From NCBI GenBank assembly GCA_945860955.1, contig CAMATH010000042.1, positions 1 through 59,408 on the forward strand: DNA of 59,408 nucleotides, written 5' to 3'. Shown here piece by piece: positions 7,150 through 16,941 of the stretch. The position numbers and the translations under genes were made by a program. Each line of letters opens with the position of its first letter. Within the stretch, counting starts at the first letter, position 1. Under the pieces are notes generated by a model. It saw only the letters and a program-made list of their open reading frames with translations. It did no database searches and was not told the origin of the DNA. The DNA is from Planctomicrobium piriforme (GTDB lineage: Bacteria > Planctomycetota > Planctomycetia > Planctomycetales > Planctomycetaceae).

Positions 7150-10013
7150 ACGGTTCAGTCTCGCGGTTTGAATGGACGCCGGCGATGGGCTGGCAAGCCG
7201 TGGTCGTCGACGTCTGCCTGGCCGGTATGGCAGCGGTGGCGGTTTGGCTGGTTGTGCGCGCGCTTCGTCAACGGACCGAAACGGGCACAGCAGCCACACA
7301 GTCGGTGGATCGGACGCGGCTGTGCCGGCGGGTTTCCATGGCACTGTCGCTGGTTGGTATCTTGCTGCTGGCTCTAGCGGCACTCGATCTGCGTAAAGAA
7401 GTGCGTGAGTCGTTTGATGCTCCGACCGTGGTCGTTTTGCTCGATGAATCCGACAGCGTACGACGGGAAAGCGAACTGCGTCGCCGCGAACTGGAAACCC
7501 TGGCGACGGGCCTGACGGAAGCGCTCTCGCCGGCAGGCATCACGAGTGAGCCGGCAAATCGCGTCCAGTCCGTGAAGCTGGTCCGATTCTCGGGAAGTTC
7601 TGCGGCGGCAAAGACGGTGCCTGTTTCGCAGTTGTCCGCCAGCCTGTTCGAGTCTGGCACGGCGACCGATGGAACGGACATCGAGGCGGCACTCCACCGG
7701 GCTGCCGACACGGTTCACTCGACCAAAGGAGTGGGCGTTGTGCTGTTGTGTTCGGACGGGAATCAGACGTCGGGAGACGCCGTGGCGGCGGCACGCCGGC
7801 TGGCAGGCGAAGGCATTCCGGTTCACGTCGTGCCATTGACCAGTCCGGGCCCGGCGCTCTTTCTGCATGGCAACTCGGTTCCCTCAACGGTGACCTCGGA
7901 ATCGTTATCCGCGGTACGAACGCTGATTCGTAACAGTGGGTCGCGCGATCAGGCGGGAATACTGGAAATCGCTCTGCATCACAACGCGCTGAAAGAGGCG
8001 ACGCCACTGGTCCTTCCGCTGAAAAAGGAACGGAAGCCGATCACATTCCGCGCCGGTCAGACTTCCGGCCTGAGACAGCCGCTGAGTTTTCGAGGTCGCG
8101 GACTGCAGTTCGTCGAATTGAAGCTGACGCCCGTGGCCGACGCGGATCCGCGTAACGGTGAAGGTGGCGGAAACGGATTGGCGTCTGGGAAAGTCGCGAC
8201 GTCCCATGCGGGAACGCATCGCGTGACGCGGCCGGTGTACGTGCAAGGGAAAGCCCGCATCCTGGCCATCGGCAACGACACGAGATGGGATACGATGGTC
8301 GACCGCGAGCGCTGGGAAGTGACCGTGTGCCTGCCGGGAGATGCTCTGCAACACCTCAACAATAAAGGCCGCGACTTCGATGCGGTGGTGCTGTCGGCGG
8401 TCGATTCAAAGCGTCTGGAGGCGGGACTGTTGCCTGAACTGCGCCGGCAGGTCGAGCAGCTAGGCACCGGGCTGCTGCTGATCAACGGCGACCACGAACA
8501 GGCGGACGAGAAGACCCCCTCGGTGCTGATGAGTTATCTGAAGACAGAGCTGGAGCCGATTCTGCCCGTCAATCCCGGACCGCGCGAGCATATCGAGAAG
8601 CCGCCGCCGCAGCGAGTGGTGATTACCGTGGATGCCTCCGGGTCAATGTCCGGCCAGAGAATGAGCATCGCGCACGCAATCTGCGGTGCCATTATCGACA
8701 AGCTCCGTCCGATCGACACGCTCGAAGTGATCGTTTTTAGAACTACGAGTTCAGTGGTCCTCTCCAGACGCAACATGGATCCCGATGGCAAAGCGGCAGC
8801 GATCGCTAAGGTTGCCGGCATTCAAGCCTACGGAGGGACAGACCCCAACGTCACGCTGGCGGTGATACAGGGGCTCAATCTCATGGAGGGAGCCTTTGTG
8901 ATGATTTGCGATGGCGACATGTCGCTCGACTATGCGCAGAGTCTCCAGGGCGTTATCGGTCGTAGTGTTTTTTCGAAGGCGTTCGGCGCGGGCCTGCCAG
9001 AGATCCCAGAGACAAGTCCACTTTACCAATTCAAACACAGAAAGGCCGTGCCGTCTCTTGCAAGCATTCCGTCGCTCAAATTCGAGCCGACTGAGCCAGA
9101 GAAACGCGACAAGTACTTCGAACGCAAACAGTTTATTCCGGGACAACGATTGCTCGATGACCAGGACAAGAGCCGGGGGTGGCTGCCGGGGTTGACTCTT
9201 CCGGGGCACGCGGTCTCGACGCTTTCGGACCATGACAGCACAAGGTTGATCGGGCTGCATCCCGAGAACTCAGATCCGATCCTCGCTTTTCGCGACGCCG
9301 GATTGGGACGCGTCGGCGTGTTTTCGTGCGGCATTCCGAATGCCTGGCTCGACGATCCCGATCCCCAAAGAGCCGATGACCGAAATGCCGCTGCCGAGAA
9401 AGCCGCTGCCCGGAAAGCCGTGACGGCATGGTGTGAGGAAGTCTCGGCTTTCAGTGTGCCGGATCGTTACTGGATGGACGTAACAAGGAATCGCAACCGC
9501 CTGGAGGTGCGACTCGTGGCGTTCAAAGCGGTAGGCCAACCGGTTTTTCTGAATGGCGTCACGCTGACCCTGCGTCGCGACGGCGTGATACAGGGATCGG
9601 AGGCTCTGAAGCCGGATGAACGGGGCTTCCTGTGTGGATCCCTGCAAATCCCGGAGCAGGTCGCGGACGGGGTTCTGCACCTGATGATCGAAGAGTCCGG
9701 AGCCCGAGGCATTGCGTTGCCGCGTCGGCAGCGAGTGCCAGTGGTGCTGCCTCGGCAGCAGGAACACGAAGCTGGATCCGAACCGAATTCGACGGCTGCG
9801 GAGAAGTGGACCCAGGGCATCAATCACCAGCTCCTCGAGCAGATCGCCGGAGCCGGGAGCGGACGTGTGCTCGATCGCAATTCGGAATGGCCCGATTTGA
9901 GAGCGACTCCGCGCCGGCAGACGCGCACGCACTACTGGCAGGAACTGGCATCGGCCAGCGCGATGGCCGTCGTGCTGGCGGTGTTTCTCAATGCGGTGGG
10001 AAGAAAGTGGTGA
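7146..10013 (+). CDS. Large membrane protein with VWA and glutamine-amidotransferase-like domains
   Basis: A 955-residue protein. Two N-terminal helices (about 17-39 and 64-81) are followed by a first VWA-like segment with a degenerate metal site (DESDS at D100). Next is a GATase1-like segment (about 370-470, containing ILAIGNDTRWD and GLLLINGDHE), interrupted by a second VWA domain with an intact site DASGSMSG at D496. A C-terminal helix lies at about 932-952. This VWA-within-GATase arrangement is common in the membrane proteins that accompany MoxR/DUF58/BatA in planctomycetes. The GATase part lacks a visible catalytic Cys-His pair and is probably structural. ATG 7146 overlaps the previous stop as ATGA. 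Confidence 0.83.
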   Translation: MNGSVSRFEWTPAMGWQAVVVDVCLAGMAAVAVWLVVRALRQRTETGTAATQSVDRTRLCRRVSMALSLVGILLLALAALDLRKEVRESFDAPTVVVLLDESDSVRRESELRRRELETLATGLTEALSPAGITSEPANRVQSVKLVRFSGSSAAAKTVPVSQLSASLFESGTATDGTDIEAALHRAADTVHSTKGVGVVLLCSDGNQTSGDAVAAARRLAGEGIPVHVVPLTSPGPALFLHGNSVPSTVTSESLSAVRTLIRNSGSRDQAGILEIALHHNALKEATPLVLPLKKERKPITFRAGQTSGLRQPLSFRGRGLQFVELKLTPVADADPRNGEGGGNGLASGKVATSHAGTHRVTRPVYVQGKARILAIGNDTRWDTMVDRERWEVTVCLPGDALQHLNNKGRDFDAVVLSAVDSKRLEAGLLPELRRQVEQLGTGLLLINGDHEQADEKTPSVLMSYLKTELEPILPVNPGPREHIEKPPPQRVVITVDASGSMSGQRMSIAHAICGAIIDKLRPIDTLEVIVFRTTSSVVLSRRNMDPDGKAAAIAKVAGIQAYGGTDPNVTLAVIQGLNLMEGAFVMICDGDMSLDYAQSLQGVIGRSVFSKAFGAGLPEIPETSPLYQFKHRKAVPSLASIPSLKFEPTEPEKRDKYFERKQFIPGQRLLDDQDKSRGWLPGLTLPGHAVSTLSDHDSTRLIGLHPENSDPILAFRDAGLGRVGVFSCGIPNAWLDDPDPQRADDRNAAAEKAAARKAVTAWCEEVSAFSVPDRYWMDVTRNRNRLEVRLVAFKAVGQPVFLNGVTLTLRRDGVIQGSEALKPDERGFLCGSLQIPEQVADGVLHLMIEESGARGIALPRRQRVPVVLPRQQEHEAGSEPNSTAAEKWTQGINHQLLEQIAGAGSGRVLDRNSEWPDLRATPRRQTRTHYWQELASASAMAVVLAVFLNAVGRKW

Positions 10014-10026
10014 CTGGAGCGTCAGC

Positions 10027-11085
10027 ATGAGCGACTCGCAAATACAATCATCTTCCGAACAGGCGACGCTTCCGGCGGCGACGTTGGGGCTGTCGTCTGT
10101 GCCGGTTGAGGAATTGATCGCACTGCTGTCCGGCATCGGCATTGATTTGCTGACACAGGCGACGGTCCATGAACGACTGAGTCTGGGTGACGCCGTCCGC
10201 CGAGTGCCGGGCGGGGTCGAACTGCTGAAGCGGTTGGACGAATTCCGGCCCGGGATCGAGCTGCCGAAAGACCGACTGACGTCGGCGGCTGAGACCCTTA
10301 TTGACGGCCTGCGAAACGTCGGAGTACTGAACCGGTACTGGATGCGGCGCGACGCAACGCAGCGGGCCAGAACAAACTGGCGACGCGCCGTGCGGCGGCA
10401 TGTCGAACGGATCATTCGCGGACGGCGCTCGATGGAGGAATTCGGTGGCCTGTTCAACGGTTTTCTGCGGCGGCAGGTATCGGCTGGTTCGGGCTGCGCG
10501 ATTCCGGTTTCGATGTGGCAAACCTGCAGTCTGGCAGCGTGGACGAATCTGGCATTCGCCCGAGAGGCGACTGACATCATTCACGGGACGCTGCGGTCGC
10601 GCATCTGCCGGTCGAGTCGCTGGCGTATCGCACCCAAGTTGCATCCGAACTCGATCCGGCTGCTGATCCGATTGGCATCGCCGACGGGAGCCCATCCGCG
10701 CCGCATGCTTCACGTGCTGAGGGAACATGCCGGGCAATGTCTGCAAGAGACGCACTGGGCGCGGTTCTGGGATCAATGGGTCATAGCCGAAGCCCTCGAG
10801 TGTAGGCTGTGGCTCGTGCCACGTCCGGTGTTACTGTTGCCGTTCGTGATCGAGCAGGCAGCCGCTCGGCAGGCGCTGGCGAACGATCCGGATGCCGAGC
10901 CGCCGGCCGTTCGACTGGACGAGTATGAGGCGTCATCACTCACTGATCCGGACTGGAAAGCCGATCGACCCGAATGTTTGTCCACCCCGTGGCCCCCTGC
11001 CGTTCTGGATGCTGAATCGCGACGGAATTCGTCGAGCCTGACGAGATTACTGCAAAGGAGACTTCACCATGTTTCGCGGAAATGA
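10027..11085 (+). CDS. Uncharacterised protein of the dual-ATPase cluster
   Basis: A 352-residue, Arg-rich, mostly helical protein that I do not recognise. It has no signal peptide or clear membrane segment, so it is probably cytoplasmic. I chose ATG 10027 because a GGAG sits seven bases upstream (10016-10019), although the frame is open to 9991. The end overlaps the following RavA-type ATPase gene by 17 bases. That overlap suggests the two are translated together, and this protein may be an adaptor for the second ATPase. It has no visible catalytic motif. Confidence 0.72.
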   Translation: MSDSQIQSSSEQATLPAATLGLSSVPVEELIALLSGIGIDLLTQATVHERLSLGDAVRRVPGGVELLKRLDEFRPGIELPKDRLTSAAETLIDGLRNVGVLNRYWMRRDATQRARTNWRRAVRRHVERIIRGRRSMEEFGGLFNGFLRRQVSAGSGCAIPVSMWQTCSLAAWTNLAFAREATDIIHGTLRSRICRSSRWRIAPKLHPNSIRLLIRLASPTGAHPRRMLHVLREHAGQCLQETHWARFWDQWVIAEALECRLWLVPRPVLLLPFVIEQAAARQALANDPDAEPPAVRLDEYEASSLTDPDWKADRPECLSTPWPPAVLDAESRRNSSSLTRLLQRRLHHVSRK

Positions 11086-12133
11086 ACTGTACGACCGCTG
11101 TCGGAAGCACCAGAACCTGCTGGGGACGCTGGCGTCGATCGAGGAGGAGCTGAACAAACGGTTCTTCGAGGCCGACAAAGCGGTTCGGGCCATGATTCTG
11201 GCGGTAGCAACCGGCGAGCCGCTCTTGTTCGTCGGGGCTCCCGGCGTGGCCAAGTCGATGATGATTCGGACATTCTGCCGCATGACGGGCCTGTTGCCGC
11301 CGGAGGATCCTTCGCCGTCCGACGTCATCGAGCAGTCGGCAGAGTATTTCGAGTACTTGCTGACTCCGTTCACAGAGCCGGGCGAACTGTTCGGGTTCTG
11401 GGATTTTGAAAAACTGCACAACGAACACGTTCTGCAGCGTGCCAACCACGGACGGATGATGCAGCACGCGCGGGTCGTGTATCTGGACGAAGTCTTCAAC
11501 GGATCCGGGGCGATTCTGAACTCGATCCTCAGCTTTCTGAACGAGCGGTTGTTTCACGACAACAACCGCGTGATCCCTGTCGGTATGGAGAACCTGTTCG
11601 GTGCCACGAATCAGGTACCGGAAACCGACGACCTGCGCGCTGTCTACGACCGCTTCGTCCTGCGGTGTGGCATGCACAATGTGAAAGCGACCGGCGAGGC
11701 TCTGCGCGGCCTGCTGGCCCGTGGCTGGAAGACGACTTACTCGAAGCGCGTCGAACCGGTTGCGGATGTAAAGAACTTCTGGAATTCGCTCGCCGCGTTC
11801 CGGAACTCGCTGAACGACCTGACGCTCACGGACGCCCCACCGGTTTATCAAGCGCTGGCGACGATGATCTCGACGGCTCGTCGCTATGAAATGTCGGATG
11901 TTTCGAATCGCCGGTTGATCAAGTTCGTCCGCGTGATGGCGGCGCATCGAATCTACGAAGGCTGCTTGTCGAACGAGAAGCCGCGGCAGTTCGATGAAGC
12001 TCCGGTGCGACGTGAGGATCTCGCCCTGCTCGGCAAGTACTTCCTGGACGTCGTGGATGATCCGGAAAACGAACAGAAACTGAATCAACTCCTCAGCCTG
12101 ACCAAGCTCGAACCCTGGAAGGAAGGGCCGTGA
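11069..12133 (+). CDS. RavA-type MoxR AAA+ ATPase
   Basis: A 354-residue AAA+ ATPase of the RavA branch of the MoxR group, distinct from the first MoxR. Walker A GAPGVAKS is at residues 56-63 and Walker B VVYLDEVFNG has D140/E141. The run FEYLLTPFTEPGELFG and the segment GAILNSILSFLNER are close in pattern to Escherichia coli RavA, and the ATNQVPE sensor and LRAVYDRF arginine-finger region are also present. E. coli RavA works with a VWA partner, ViaA; the candidate counterpart is the next gene. The ATG lies 17 bases inside the end of the preceding gene, and the stop overlaps the next start. The protein is shorter than E. coli RavA (about 500 residues) and lacks its long C-terminal extension. 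Confidence 0.9.
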   Translation: MFRGNELYDRCRKHQNLLGTLASIEEELNKRFFEADKAVRAMILAVATGEPLLFVGAPGVAKSMMIRTFCRMTGLLPPEDPSPSDVIEQSAEYFEYLLTPFTEPGELFGFWDFEKLHNEHVLQRANHGRMMQHARVVYLDEVFNGSGAILNSILSFLNERLFHDNNRVIPVGMENLFGATNQVPETDDLRAVYDRFVLRCGMHNVKATGEALRGLLARGWKTTYSKRVEPVADVKNFWNSLAAFRNSLNDLTLTDAPPVYQALATMISTARRYEMSDVSNRRLIKFVRVMAAHRIYEGCLSNEKPRQFDEAPVRREDLALLGKYFLDVVDDPENEQKLNQLLSLTKLEPWKEGP

Positions 12134-13986
12134 TCATGACCGGCGCACCACAATCAGAGACGGCCCGTTCGCGAGAAGTTCCGCATGCGGGGATAGTGCC
12201 GTCCGCTTGCCGCACGCTGCTTGCCGGCCCCGGCCGGTGGAAGCCGCGTGTGCGAAGCTGCAGCGATCGGACCCGTTCGCTGATTCAGGCGCTTCATGAC
12301 CGGCATATCGGGATTACGCCATGGCTGGCGGAACGACTCGAGGCAGCGCTGGATCCGGGGCGGCGCGAACCAGCGTCGCCCGAGCTTGTGGATCCGTGGG
12401 TGATCGCGATCAATCAACTCAAGCAGGCGCTGCGCGTCCGCGGATCGGATCAGAACGCGGGGATGGCGAATGCGGGGCGGGCAGTGATTGTCTCAGCCGC
12501 TCCGTCGTACTTCGTGTTTCGAGTCGCGGCGTTTCTGTTGGACCGCGCGTGTCGGCGCATCGGGCGAACAGTTCTGTTCTGTGAAGACTGGCTGCTGCTG
12601 CGAGGTGTTTCGGAGACTGCCTACCTCGAATACGAACGCGAACTGATGACCGCTCTGTTGGCTGTCGTGCGCGACGAGGAAAACGAATTGGAGCTCTTCT
12701 GGTACGAGTCGGCGGTCACGCTGTCCGGTCGTGCCAGCAGTCTTTCGGGACACGGACGAGACGGGACCTCGATGCCGCAGGTCACACCGGTGGCGACGGC
12801 GTTGTTGAAGCGGATGCGCCCGTCGATCCCGGATGATGAACCGGATCGTAAGACGATCCGGCGGCTCGAACAGTCACGTCCGCTGAGAACTCTGCGTAAG
12901 CATCGCCGAACCGACGGGATCAACGGGGTCACGATGACGCGGTCGATCGAGGATCTGAGTGACATCATGCTCAGCGAACTGACGCTTCCAGAGCTGATGC
13001 AGATGCAGCGGCTGATGAATGAAGGCTATCTGTCACGTTTCCGGCCTCCGAAACAGGAACAGAATCGTGACGTCCTGTTGGCGGTGCTGCTGCCGGGGGA
13101 AGTCCGGGACTCGCTGCCGGGGACGTTTGTGAAAGCCTGCTGGTTCGACCTGTGTCTGCGACTGGGACAGAGGCTGTGCCAGAGCGGACTGTATCAGAGC
13201 GAGTTTCGTCTGATCGAAGGCGACCGGCTCGGCATGTACCGCACGGAATCGTTCCCGCTGGCGGCGCTGCGTGCTCCCGAACTGGCCGACGGCGATCAAC
13301 CGAGTGAGTTCTACCGGCATGACTTTCTGAATTCGATGCACTGGCTGCCGCGGTTTCTCAATGAGCAGGGAATCTGGTCGGATCCGGTGCCGCAGCGCGG
13401 AGGCGACGGCCTTTCGACAGGTGACAACATCGCCGACTGGTGCGCCGCCGCGTGGAAGTCACACGTCGAACTTCCGTCGCCGGTCACAGGCACTCCGTCT
13501 CGAAATGGCTCAACTCGAAGCGGTTCATCCCGCACCGGCTCGGCAGCGCAAAGTGTTGCGGAATCGAATCGTGGTTCTGCATCCAAGCGCCGATCAGGGA
13601 GCACGCGACTGCGACGCAATTCCGCCAGTCTGGAAATGGCCGACTTCAAGTTCATTCATGTGATGGTGGTCTGCCCGAATTCGTGTCGAGGTAATCCGCT
13701 CAACGTTTCTCAGAAGCAGTTGAAACGGCGACTCCTGCGCGGGGCTCCGCCGACGGCCAATCTGAGCGTAACGTGGATTCCGGACGATCTGCAGATTGAT
13801 GGCTGGAAGTTCGATACCGGACGAGAGCCGGCGGAAGAGATCCTGCCTGCCAGCGGCTCGGGAACGAGCGGAGCTTTTGTGACCTGGAATCAAGCCCATC
13901 TGGAAGCGGACGATGTATCCGGTTTCGCAGGTGGGCTTGTCGGGAGCTGGTTCCGGCAAATCCAACAGGAAATCTGGCAAGGGTGA
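12130..13986 (+). CDS. Uncharacterised protein, possible degenerate VWA partner of RavA-type ATPase
   Basis: A 618-residue protein, probably cytoplasmic. In the middle, about residues 275-330, the pattern 'DLSDIMLSELTLPELMQMQ, then RLMNEGYLSRFRPPKQ, then VLLAVLLPGEVRDS' resembles the region leading into the VWA domain of MoxR-associated proteins. There a helical SEL-LPEL stretch precedes the first beta-strand and its DxSxS metal site. Here the DxSxS is absent (PGEVRDS), so any VWA fold would be metal-free. A Ser/Arg-rich linker (about 455-495) precedes a C-terminal segment with a hydrophobic strand (FIHVMVVCP). GTG 12130 overlaps the previous stop as GTGA; ATG 12136 is the alternative start. 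Function is inferred only from position. Confidence 0.7.
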   Translation: MIMTGAPQSETARSREVPHAGIVPSACRTLLAGPGRWKPRVRSCSDRTRSLIQALHDRHIGITPWLAERLEAALDPGRREPASPELVDPWVIAINQLKQALRVRGSDQNAGMANAGRAVIVSAAPSYFVFRVAAFLLDRACRRIGRTVLFCEDWLLLRGVSETAYLEYERELMTALLAVVRDEENELELFWYESAVTLSGRASSLSGHGRDGTSMPQVTPVATALLKRMRPSIPDDEPDRKTIRRLEQSRPLRTLRKHRRTDGINGVTMTRSIEDLSDIMLSELTLPELMQMQRLMNEGYLSRFRPPKQEQNRDVLLAVLLPGEVRDSLPGTFVKACWFDLCLRLGQRLCQSGLYQSEFRLIEGDRLGMYRTESFPLAALRAPELADGDQPSEFYRHDFLNSMHWLPRFLNEQGIWSDPVPQRGGDGLSTGDNIADWCAAAWKSHVELPSPVTGTPSRNGSTRSGSSRTGSAAQSVAESNRGSASKRRSGSTRLRRNSASLEMADFKFIHVMVVCPNSCRGNPLNVSQKQLKRRLLRGAPPTANLSVTWIPDDLQIDGWKFDTGREPAEEILPASGSGTSGAFVTWNQAHLEADDVSGFAGGLVGSWFRQIQQEIWQG

Positions 13987-13990
13987 ATCC

Positions 13991-16291
13991 ATGAGCCGCC
14001 ACAGTGAATCGAAACAGATCGACCGGTTTCACCGGCTGGAGTCATTGGACGCTCAGCGTGTTTTCACGCTGTTGCGGCCGTTTCTGCGCGAGCTTGATCC
14101 CCAGTTGCGGCCACTGGCCGTTCGAGAGATTAAGATGCAGATTCTGCCGGCGCGGAACGGGGTGAGCGTTGAGCTGCTGCTGCCGGAGTTCAAGGGGCCG
14201 AGCGAACCGTTGAACGTTTTGAACGAACAATTCGCAAATCTGCGCGAGCAATACGGCAAGCAGATGGGGCGCAACGCAACGGTCGACCGGGGTCGCGGGT
14301 TCGAGCAGGCCGCGACGTTGCTCGGAGGGCTGGCCGGACTCCTGCTGACTGGGTATTCGCTCAGCGGCGAAAAGCCGGCCCAAGCGGCGGCTGGCGAGTA
14401 TCTGGCCGTGTCCGACCCGGGGTTGACGCAGGAGCAAGCCGGGACTCTGTTCGCACACATGGCGATGCAATCGACAGCGGCCCGCTGGTCCGTCGCGGAG
14501 GTCGGCGGACGTCCCCGTTACTTTTTCTGCGGAAAAAGCGACCGCAGTCGCAACGGAAACTGGGAGAGCCTGGCACCTGAGTTGCAGTCACAGTTTCAAA
14601 TACTGCGGGCCTTCCGCCGCGACACCTTCACGGTGTTCCTCCCCGAGAGGCTGGCTTATCCGTTGCTCGGCGAGGCCGAGCCCGAGGTCATTCCCGGAGT
14701 CGACGTGTTGTCACAGATGAAGGAATTGCTGGAAGAGTGTCCGGAAGTACTGGCGCTGCCTCTGTCTGAAGACGGCGTGCATCACAGCGTGTTGCTGGCC
14801 GTTCTGCCGGCTCAAAACTCCGGTTTGAATCACACGGCGGATAACGTGCTGCGGGCCGATCTCCTGGCGTTGCCGGCCGGGCGGTTCCATCGCAACTACT
14901 TCCTCGATCCCGAATATCAGCGGATCCACGTGACGCCGCAGAATCTGGAATTCACGGCAACGGCGCACGAGGGACTGCGGTCGCATCTGAAGCGGCAGAA
15001 GGGTTGCGAGGGCTACCGGCTTGAGTTGCGCGACACCGGATTGCGTACGTGGGAGCAGGACATCGGCGAGATTTACCGGCGTTACCAGGACTACGAATAC
15101 AAGTACCGCCTTTGGTCCGAAGCAAACGCGGTCCGCCCAGCGCTGATGAGGTTCTCGCACGACCAGTTGCCCGAGCTGGCCCGTCTGCTGCGGGCACTGC
15201 CCTTGCGGACGTTGAACAGTGCCGGCCTGAGCTATGCCTGCTTTACTCCACAGGAGGCGTCGCCGACGTCGCCGGCAGATGCCGATCCAATCAGCGAGCT
15301 GTCTTACCACTATTTGTACTTCGATCATGGTTGGAGCGATCTGGCCGAAGTCGCTCCGTTGTTGAACTTCGCGCGACAGTGCGAACGCCCGGGGGTTCGC
15401 ACCAAAGGCCGGCCGGAGACGATGAGGTTCTGGCTGGATCCGTTCTGGGCGCGGTCCTATCACACGGGAGGGAGCCGGGCCGATACTCCCGGCGAGAATC
15501 GGTGTCTGGTGTTTGTTCCGGAAGCGAAGGCTCTATTTCCGACGCTGCACGGCTGGGATCCGGCCGAGATGGAGGCGTACCTGCGTGACGTATTGACTGA
15601 CTTTCTGTCGCCGGGGCAGAAGGGCATGCTGGGATCGCGTCCGCTGTTCCTGTTTGATGGGCCGTACGGTCCGGACGACGATCGCATCTGTATCACGTTG
15701 CTGGACCGCAATGAATTCAAGCCGTTCCGGCAGCGGCTCGACTGGGTCAACGACCATCTTGACATCCTCGAAGCGATCGACAGTGACAAGGAGCGGCGAG
15801 TCGCGGTGACGGCGAAGATTTCCGGGATGGCGAATCTGGCGCGCTGGGAGGTCATCGCCGACGAACTGGCATCGCGCGGACGGCCGGCTCAGGATCGTGT
15901 CGAAGCGGTGGCCCGGCAGTCACACCAGGAAGTCCTCGAACTGGTCCGCGGCGAGTTGTCCGTGTTCGACGCGCAGTTGAATGACGCGTTTCAGCGACTG
16001 CAGACGGTACTCGAACAGGCCCAGAAGCTGAATGCGGAAACCGTTGAATTACGAGCATTCCTGCGGGCCGCGGAATCGGCCCGCAATGAGATGCTTGGTT
16101 CTGCTCGACGGTTGCAACAAACAACGACGTCTGGCGTGACGAGCTTCGAGGAGTGGGAGAAGAAGGCCGCCGAGACGCTTGAGAGATTTCGCGTCTCACG
16201 AATTGAGACAGAAGATTCAATCCGCAAGTCGGCGACAGAACTGGCGGAATCGCGGAAACGCATCCTCGCGTTTCTGTCGCAGCTTTGGTGA
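13991..16291 (+). CDS. Uncharacterised protein with C-terminal coiled coil
   Basis: A 766-residue protein I do not recognise. One short hydrophobic stretch occurs near residues 100-118 (AATLLGGLAGLLLTGYSL). The last 120 or so residues (about 645-766) are Glu/Arg/Leu-rich with heptad-like spacing and look like a coiled coil. There is no signal peptide and no catalytic motif. It starts at ATG 13991, four bases after the preceding stop; an upstream in-frame ATG at 13913 would overlap the previous gene by 74 bases and is less likely. Its position directly after the ATPase/adaptor genes suggests a structural or scaffold role in the same complex. Confidence 0.7.
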   Translation: MSRHSESKQIDRFHRLESLDAQRVFTLLRPFLRELDPQLRPLAVREIKMQILPARNGVSVELLLPEFKGPSEPLNVLNEQFANLREQYGKQMGRNATVDRGRGFEQAATLLGGLAGLLLTGYSLSGEKPAQAAAGEYLAVSDPGLTQEQAGTLFAHMAMQSTAARWSVAEVGGRPRYFFCGKSDRSRNGNWESLAPELQSQFQILRAFRRDTFTVFLPERLAYPLLGEAEPEVIPGVDVLSQMKELLEECPEVLALPLSEDGVHHSVLLAVLPAQNSGLNHTADNVLRADLLALPAGRFHRNYFLDPEYQRIHVTPQNLEFTATAHEGLRSHLKRQKGCEGYRLELRDTGLRTWEQDIGEIYRRYQDYEYKYRLWSEANAVRPALMRFSHDQLPELARLLRALPLRTLNSAGLSYACFTPQEASPTSPADADPISELSYHYLYFDHGWSDLAEVAPLLNFARQCERPGVRTKGRPETMRFWLDPFWARSYHTGGSRADTPGENRCLVFVPEAKALFPTLHGWDPAEMEAYLRDVLTDFLSPGQKGMLGSRPLFLFDGPYGPDDDRICITLLDRNEFKPFRQRLDWVNDHLDILEAIDSDKERRVAVTAKISGMANLARWEVIADELASRGRPAQDRVEAVARQSHQEVLELVRGELSVFDAQLNDAFQRLQTVLEQAQKLNAETVELRAFLRAAESARNEMLGSARRLQQTTTSGVTSFEEWEKKAAETLERFRVSRIETEDSIRKSATELAESRKRILAFLSQLW

Positions 16292-16316
16292 CAACTCTTG
16301 AGGCTCAGGTCCGTGG

Positions 16317-16336
16317 CCGCGCTCGCCAGAGCGCGG
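16317..16336 (+). other. Intercistronic hairpin
   Basis: A perfect eight-base-pair GC-rich stem, CCGCGCTC / GAGCGCGG, with a GCCA loop, lies in the 112-base gap between the coiled-coil protein gene and the next small membrane protein gene. Only GTTT follows, so termination would be weak. It may stabilise transcript ends or reduce expression of the distal genes. Confidence 0.6.
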
Positions 16337-16403
16337 GTTTCGCGGGCAGACGACATCCGACATGACGGTTCGCGTTCTGGCGAACGCGGATACGGAACGA
16401 AAC

Positions 16404-16877
16404 ATGGCAACGAAGTCAGACAATTCGACAACGGACGATTCACCGTTTGCCAATGAGTTGGCGCGGACTGAAGCGTCGCTGCGCGAATGGCAAGTGGAAT
16501 CCACTCGTTGCCGCGGCGAGTTGCAGGAATGGGACGGTCTTGAGTCGGTCGTCGATGACCGGAAACGCGCACACCAACGACTGCGAACACAGATTCGCGT
16601 CGCGCTGCGAGCGGCCCGCAACGCCACGCGGTGGCAGTTCTCGATTCTCAGTTCGCTGTGGTCGGTGTTGCGGTTTCGCTGGCTAAGCACGCGACTCTGG
16701 ATGCTGCGGCTGAAGATCGTGTTGATCGCATTCGCGATTGCGATCAACCGGCTGTTGGTCTGGTCGCGGCGTGTGCTGATCCCGCTCGCGCTGCTTTGGG
16801 TGGCCATTGAGCTGGTGCGGTTTCTGTGGAGTGTCGGTTTCCAGTTCTACGAGCGAATGGTCCGCGGTCTGCTATGA
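16404..16877 (+). CDS. Small membrane protein with N-terminal helical region
   Basis: A 157-residue protein with a soluble N-terminus rich in Glu, Arg and Thr, probably a short coiled coil over residues 15-60. It is followed by two closely spaced hydrophobic segments in the C-terminal half (the stretches LRLKIVLIAFAIAINRLLVW and VLIPLALLWVAIELVRFLW). I chose ATG 16404, which has GGA seven bases upstream; an alternative in-frame ATG at 16362 would add 14 residues. It lies within the large cluster and is likely to anchor or regulate the complex at the inner membrane. No family is recognised. Confidence 0.65.
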   Translation: MATKSDNSTTDDSPFANELARTEASLREWQVESTRCRGELQEWDGLESVVDDRKRAHQRLRTQIRVALRAARNATRWQFSILSSLWSVLRFRWLSTRLWMLRLKIVLIAFAIAINRLLVWSRRVLIPLALLWVAIELVRFLWSVGFQFYERMVRGLL

Positions 16878-16941
16878 AGCAAGTTGGGAACACGGGTCCA
16901 TAACATTGGCATCAGCGTTGTGACACGGGTGGGTGAATCTC

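Noticed and set aside
7146-10013. Active glutamine amidotransferase
   Set aside because: The GATase-like segment has no visible Cys-His catalytic pair, so only the fold is suggested.
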